Shown here: piece after piece, positions 60,216 to 64,000 of the stretch
How the letters are laid out: every line of letters begins with the position of its first letter
Numbering within the stretch: position 1 is the first letter of the stretch
NCBI GenBank assembly: GCA_021779535.1
Contig: JAJYAM010000004.1
Span: forward strand, 21,763-85,762
Length of the DNA stretch: 64,000 nt
Direction: 5' to 3'
DNA from: Pseudomonadota bacterium
GTDB lineage: Bacteria > Pseudomonadota > Gammaproteobacteria > Steroidobacterales > Steroidobacteraceae
Notes under the pieces: model-generated
Databases searched by the model: none
Told to the model about the DNA's origin: nothing
Seen by the model: the letters and a program-made list of their open reading frames with translations, nothing else
Position numbers and translations under genes: made by a program

Positions 60216-61538
60216 TCATTCGATCGCTTCGCCGTGCAATGCGATATCGAGTCCTTCGCGTTCTTCGTCCGTACTCACGCGCAGTCCGATCGTGAGGTCG
60301 ATCGCCTTGAGGATCGCGACGCTCGCCAGGAAGCTCCAGGCCAAGGTCGCGACGACGCCCTTCGACTGCGTGAGCACGCTGCCGGTCGCGCCGCTGACCG
60401 CCTTGCTGACGAGCGCGCCGGTCAGCAATGCACCGAGAATTCCGCCGACGCCGTGGACACCGAATGCGTCGAGCGCATCGTCGTAGCCGAGCCACTTCTT
60501 CATCGACGTGGCCGACGCATAACAGACGACTCCCGCGAGCGCGCCGATCAGCACCGCCGAGTTCGGCGTGACGAAGCCCGCGGCCGGCGTGATCGCGACG
60601 AGTCCGGCGACCGCGCCGGACGCGATGCCGAGCACGCTCGGCCTGCCCTTCAGCAGCCATTCGGTGAACATCCAGGTGATCGCCGCGGCCGCCGCGGCGA
60701 CCTGGGTGGCCAGGAACGCCATGCCGGCGCGACCGTCGGAGACGAGCGCAGACCCCGCATTGAACCCGAACCATCCCACCCACAGCAGGGCCGCGCCGAT
60801 CACGGTCAAGGTCAGGTTGTGCGGAGCCATCGCCGTCCGGCCGTAGCCGACGCGCTTCCCGAGCATCAATGCCGACGCCAGGCCCGCAATCCCGGCGTTG
60901 ACGTGGACGACGGTGCCGCCGGCGAAATCGAGCTGCGTGGCGGCGAACCAGCCGCCCGGTGCCCACATCCAATGCGCGACCGGGCAGTACACGACCAGCA
61001 ACCAGATCGACATGAACCAGAGCATCGCCGAGAACTTCATCCGCTCCGCGAGCGAGCCGCAGATCAACGCCGGCGTGATGATCGCGAACGTGCCCTGGAA
61101 CATCGCGTACACGGACTCGGGGATCGTCGGCGCGAGCGGCGACACGCTGACCAGGCCCGCGTCGTGCAGGTAGACGATGCCGTCGAAGAACGCCCGTCCG
61201 AGGCCGCCGAGGTACGGCGTGGGACCGGTCGTGAACGCGAGCGAGTAACCGACCGCCCACCACAGGATCGTGACCACGCAGGTGATCGCGAAGCTCTGCA
61301 TCAAGGTCGACAGCACGTTCTTCTTGCGAACCATCCCGCCGTAGAACAACGCGAGTCCCGGCACCGTCATCATCAACACGAGGGCGGTGGACGTGAGCAT
61401 CCACGCGGTATCGCCGGCGCTGATTCGAGCGAACGGAACGACGTCCGGCTGGACCGGGGCCGCCGCGGCGCTCGCGGCCACGAACAGCGCGGCCACCGGG
61501 GCACCCTGCAGCCAGAACGATCTCGGCGAGTGACTCAT
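60216..61538 (-). CDS. amt: Ammonium transporter
   Basis: DTAWMLTSTALVLMMTVPGLALFYGGMVRKKNVLS, DFAGGTVVHVNAGIAGLASALMLGKR, DDALDAFGVHGVGGILGALLTG. Confidence 0.95.
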   Translation of the reverse strand: MSHSPRSFWLQGAPVAALFVAASAAAAPVQPDVVPFARISAGDTAWMLTSTALVLMMTVPGLALFYGGMVRKKNVLSTLMQSFAITCVVTILWWAVGYSLAFTTGPTPYLGGLGRAFFDGIVYLHDAGLVSVSPLAPTIPESVYAMFQGTFAIITPALICGSLAERMKFSAMLWFMSIWLLVVYCPVAHWMWAPGGWFAATQLDFAGGTVVHVNAGIAGLASALMLGKRVGYGRTAMAPHNLTLTVIGAALLWVGWFGFNAGSALVSDGRAGMAFLATQVAAAAAAITWMFTEWLLKGRPSVLGIASGAVAGLVAITPAAGFVTPNSAVLIGALAGVVCYASATSMKKWLGYDDALDAFGVHGVGGILGALLTGALVSKAVSGATGSVLTQSKGVVATLAWSFLASVAILKAIDLTIGLRVSTDEEREGLDIALHGEAIE

Positions 61539-61830
61539 CGATGCAACATCCTTACCGTGCCCACGAGCAGTCGCGCTCGAACCGGGCCCTGCGAGCACGG
61601 AAGCAATTCCGATGCCAAACCAGGATCGCGAGGGAAATCGGCCGTCCGTGCGCCGGCTACGCGATTTTTGCAGCGCGCACCCGGGCGTGACGCACCGGTC
61701 CGGTGCGCCACCGCACCACGGCGGTGCGCAGCGCACCCGCGCGGGCTGCGCGCGGACGGCGGGCTGGTAGGATACGGTCCGGCTGCCACCGCACCGGGAT
61801 GATCCGAGGTCAACCGAAAGGACAGCACGC

Positions 61831-62460
61831 ATGCGACTGTACGTCGACTCCAATTACGTGAGCCCCTATGCGCTCACCGCGTACGTGAGCCTGGTCGAGA
61901 AGGGCCTCGCTTTCGAGGTCGAACCGCTCGACCTCGCCCGGCGCGCGAACGAGGATGCGCCTTACGCACGCGCCTCGCTCACCCACCGCGTCCCGACGCT
62001 GATCGACGACGGCTTCGCGTTGTCGGAATCCTCGGCGATCGCCGAATACCTCGACGAGGCCTTCCCGCGCGGCACCCGCCTCTACCCGGGCGGGCCACGC
62101 GAAAGAGCGCGGGCGCGCCAGGTGCAGGCCTGGGTGCGCAGCGACCTGATGCCGATCCGCGAGGAGCGCCCGACGGTCGTCGTCTTCTGTGGGACGAAGC
62201 GGCCACCGCTGTCGTCGGCGGCCCAAGCCGCGGCGGACAAGCTCACGACGGCCGCACTCGCGTGGCTCGACGGTCCGCGGGAGCACCTGTGCGGGGACTG
62301 GTCGATCGCCGACGTGGACCTCGCGATGATGTTGCAGCGATTGGTCGCACACGGCGATCCCGTGCCGGCGCCGCTCGCCGAGTATGCGCACCGGCAATGG
62401 CGCCGCCCGAGCGTGCAGCGCTGGATCGCGCAGACCCGTCCCCCCGGCATCGACTACTGA
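61831..62460 (+). CDS. Glutathione S-transferase family protein (YfcF-like)
   Basis: MRLYVDSNYVSPYALTAYVSLVEKGLAFEVEPLDL, RVPTLIDDGFALSESSAIAEYLDEAFP. Confidence 0.88.
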   Translation: MRLYVDSNYVSPYALTAYVSLVEKGLAFEVEPLDLARRANEDAPYARASLTHRVPTLIDDGFALSESSAIAEYLDEAFPRGTRLYPGGPRERARARQVQAWVRSDLMPIREERPTVVVFCGTKRPPLSSAAQAAADKLTTAALAWLDGPREHLCGDWSIADVDLAMMLQRLVAHGDPVPAPLAEYAHRQWRRPSVQRWIAQTRPPGIDY

Positions 62461-62516
62461 ACACCCCCCGCGGGCGCGCGCCGGCGCCCGTGATCCGATT
62501 CACGTTGTGAGTGCTT

Positions 62517-62534
62517 GTCACCCTGAGGGGTGAC
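62517..62534. promoter_or_regulatory. Perfect inverted repeat upstream of the lipoprotein gene
   Basis: GTCACCC-TGAG-GGGTGAC. Confidence 0.45.
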
Positions 62535-62597
62535 GTCAGGCACGCACATCCCGGGTACCGTCTCTCGCGCTCAGTTCAATCAGCGGGGTGAGGCATC

Positions 62598-64000
62598 GTG
62601 GACGGCACAGTCGGCATTCTCGTTCGGGGCATCTATCGAGGACTCATCATGGCGACGTTCCTCGCGGTCGCCGCCTGCGGAGGCGGCCACGGCGGCGGGG
62701 GCGGAACCGGATCGAGCACCTACACGATCTCGGGCACCATCAGCGGCACCCCCGGAGTCAGCGTCGCACTGAGCGGCGCTGCCAGCACGACCACGACCAC
62801 CGATGCGTCCGGCAATTACCAGTTCACCGGACTTGCGAACGGGGCCTACACGATCACGCCGACGCTCGCCGGCGAGACGTTCAGCCCGACGAGCCTCTCG
62901 GTGACGGTCAGCGGCGCCAACCTCAGCGCCGAGAATTTCACCGCCGCGGCCGTGACCTACACCCTCACCGGCTTGGTGCAGACCTCGAACGGCGGCGCAG
63001 TCAGCGGCGTCACGCTGCAGTTGAGCGGTGCGGCCAGCGCGACTCAGACCTCGAACGCATCGGGCCAGTACTCGTTCGCGAACCTCGCCGCCGGCACCTA
63101 TACGGTGACCCCGACGCTTGCCGGATACACCTTCGCGCCGGCGAATGCTCAGGTGACGATCTCGAACGCAAATGCGAGTGCGACGACCTTCATCGCGACC
63201 GCGACGCCCCCCGCGACCTATTCGATCTCCGGGACCGTGAGCGGCGCGGTCGCGAGCGGCGTCACGGTCACGCTGTCCGGTGCGGGCACCGGCACGACCA
63301 CGACCGCCGCCAACGGCACCTACACGTTCAGCAGTCTCGCCGCGGGCAACTACACCGTGACGCCTTCGCTCGGCGGCTACACCTTCTCGCCCACCGGCAC
63401 CGCGGTCACGATCAACAGTTCCAACGTGACCGGCACGAACTTCACCTCGACCGCGGTCGTCGCGACGACCTATTCGATCTCCGGCACCGTGAGCGGCGCG
63501 GTTGCGGGCGGCGTGAAGATCACCTTGTCCGGTGCGGGCACCGGCACGACCACGACCGCCGCCAACGGCAGCTACACGTTCGGCAGTCTCGCCCCGGGCA
63601 GCTACACCGTGACGCCGACGCTCAGCGGCTACACCTTCTCGCCGACCAGCACCGCGGTCACGATCAGCAGTTCCAACGTGACCGGCACGAACTTCACCTC
63701 GAGCGCGGTCGTCGCACCGACCCATTCGATCGGGGGCACCGTGAGCGGCGCGGTCGCGAGCGGCGTCACGATCACGCTGTCCGGCGCGGGCACCGGCACG
63801 ACCACCACCGCCGCGAACGGCACCTACTCGTTCAGCGGGCTCGCGGCGGGCAACTACACCCTGACGCCCTCGCTCAACGGCTACACGTTCTCGCCGACGA
63901 GCCTGACCGTCGCGCTCGGCACCGCGAACGTGACGGGCGAGAATTTCACCTCGAGCGCGGTGGTCGTACCGACCTACTCGATCGCCGGCACCGTGAGCGG
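62598..64000 (+). CDS. Repeat-rich surface lipoprotein, 3' end beyond the window
   Basis: Continuous frame from GTG 62598: VDGTVGILVRGIYRGLIMATFLAVAACGGGHGGGGGTGSSTYTISGTISGTPGVSVALSG...; lipobox VAAC; tandem carboxypeptidase-regulatory-like/Cna-B-like beta domains. Missing from the ORF track because no stop is reached. Confidence 0.82.
   Translation, partial: MDGTVGILVRGIYRGLIMATFLAVAACGGGHGGGGGTGSSTYTISGTISGTPGVSVALSGAASTTTTTDASGNYQFTGLANGAYTITPTLAGETFSPTSLSVTVSGANLSAENFTAAAVTYTLTGLVQTSNGGAVSGVTLQLSGAASATQTSNASGQYSFANLAAGTYTVTPTLAGYTFAPANAQVTISNANASATTFIATATPPATYSISGTVSGAVASGVTVTLSGAGTGTTTTAANGTYTFSSLAAGNYTVTPSLGGYTFSPTGTAVTINSSNVTGTNFTSTAVVATTYSISGTVSGAVAGGVKITLSGAGTGTTTTAANGSYTFGSLAPGSYTVTPTLSGYTFSPTSTAVTISSSNVTGTNFTSSAVVAPTHSIGGTVSGAVASGVTITLSGAGTGTTTTAANGTYSFSGLAAGNYTLTPSLNGYTFSPTSLTVALGTANVTGENFTSSAVVVPTYSIAGTVS
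63219..63974 (+). repeat. Three tandem 252-nt (84-aa) coding repeats
   Basis: Units start at 63219, 63471 and 63723 (a fourth begins at 63975): Y/H-SI-x-GTVSGAVA-x-GV-x-(V/I)TLSGAGTGTTTTAANG... Two more divergent units start at 62721 and 62958. Confidence 0.92.

Noticed and set aside
60234-61802. 522-aa plus-strand ORF opposite amt
   Set aside because: Antisense frame rich in R/D/H/Q; amt on the minus strand is unambiguous.
62580-63725. 381-aa minus-strand ORF with repeated GRGRAGARTGQ segments
   Set aside because: Antisense reflection of the tandem lipoprotein repeats on the plus strand.

Overview
A 64 kb window of a high-GC proteobacterial chromosome, probably gammaproteobacterial (inference from the smg-topA-hemF context). 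It is densely coded, with no rRNA, tRNA, CRISPR array, transposase or integrase recognised. Housekeeping genes: smg (3' end), topA, hemF, rlmJ, hemB, aroE, gor, prlC, xthA, mdh, dinB. Other modules: an Mla-like lipid ABC transporter with a STAS-MlaE fusion, two GGDEF/EAL proteins, a YtrA-type GntR/ABC cassette with a palindromic operator, an ECF sigma factor, GspA/GspB-like genes, a methylthioribose/DHAP-shunt-like cluster (mtnA-aldolase-mtnK), a Tat-exported DsrE-like protein plus an orphan binding protein, a type IV pilus minor-pilin/pilY1 operon, DoxDA-like TQO, amt, and a repeat-rich lipoprotein truncated by the window end (missing from the ORF track). The best find is a GEMM-I (c-di-GMP-I class) riboswitch at about 24361-24459. 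It has a well-placed promoter and lies in front of an FAD-dependent aldonolactone-oxidase-like gene. The 3' strand of its P1 helix plus flanking sequence is complementary over about 16 bp to the translation start region, which suggests a translational ON switch.
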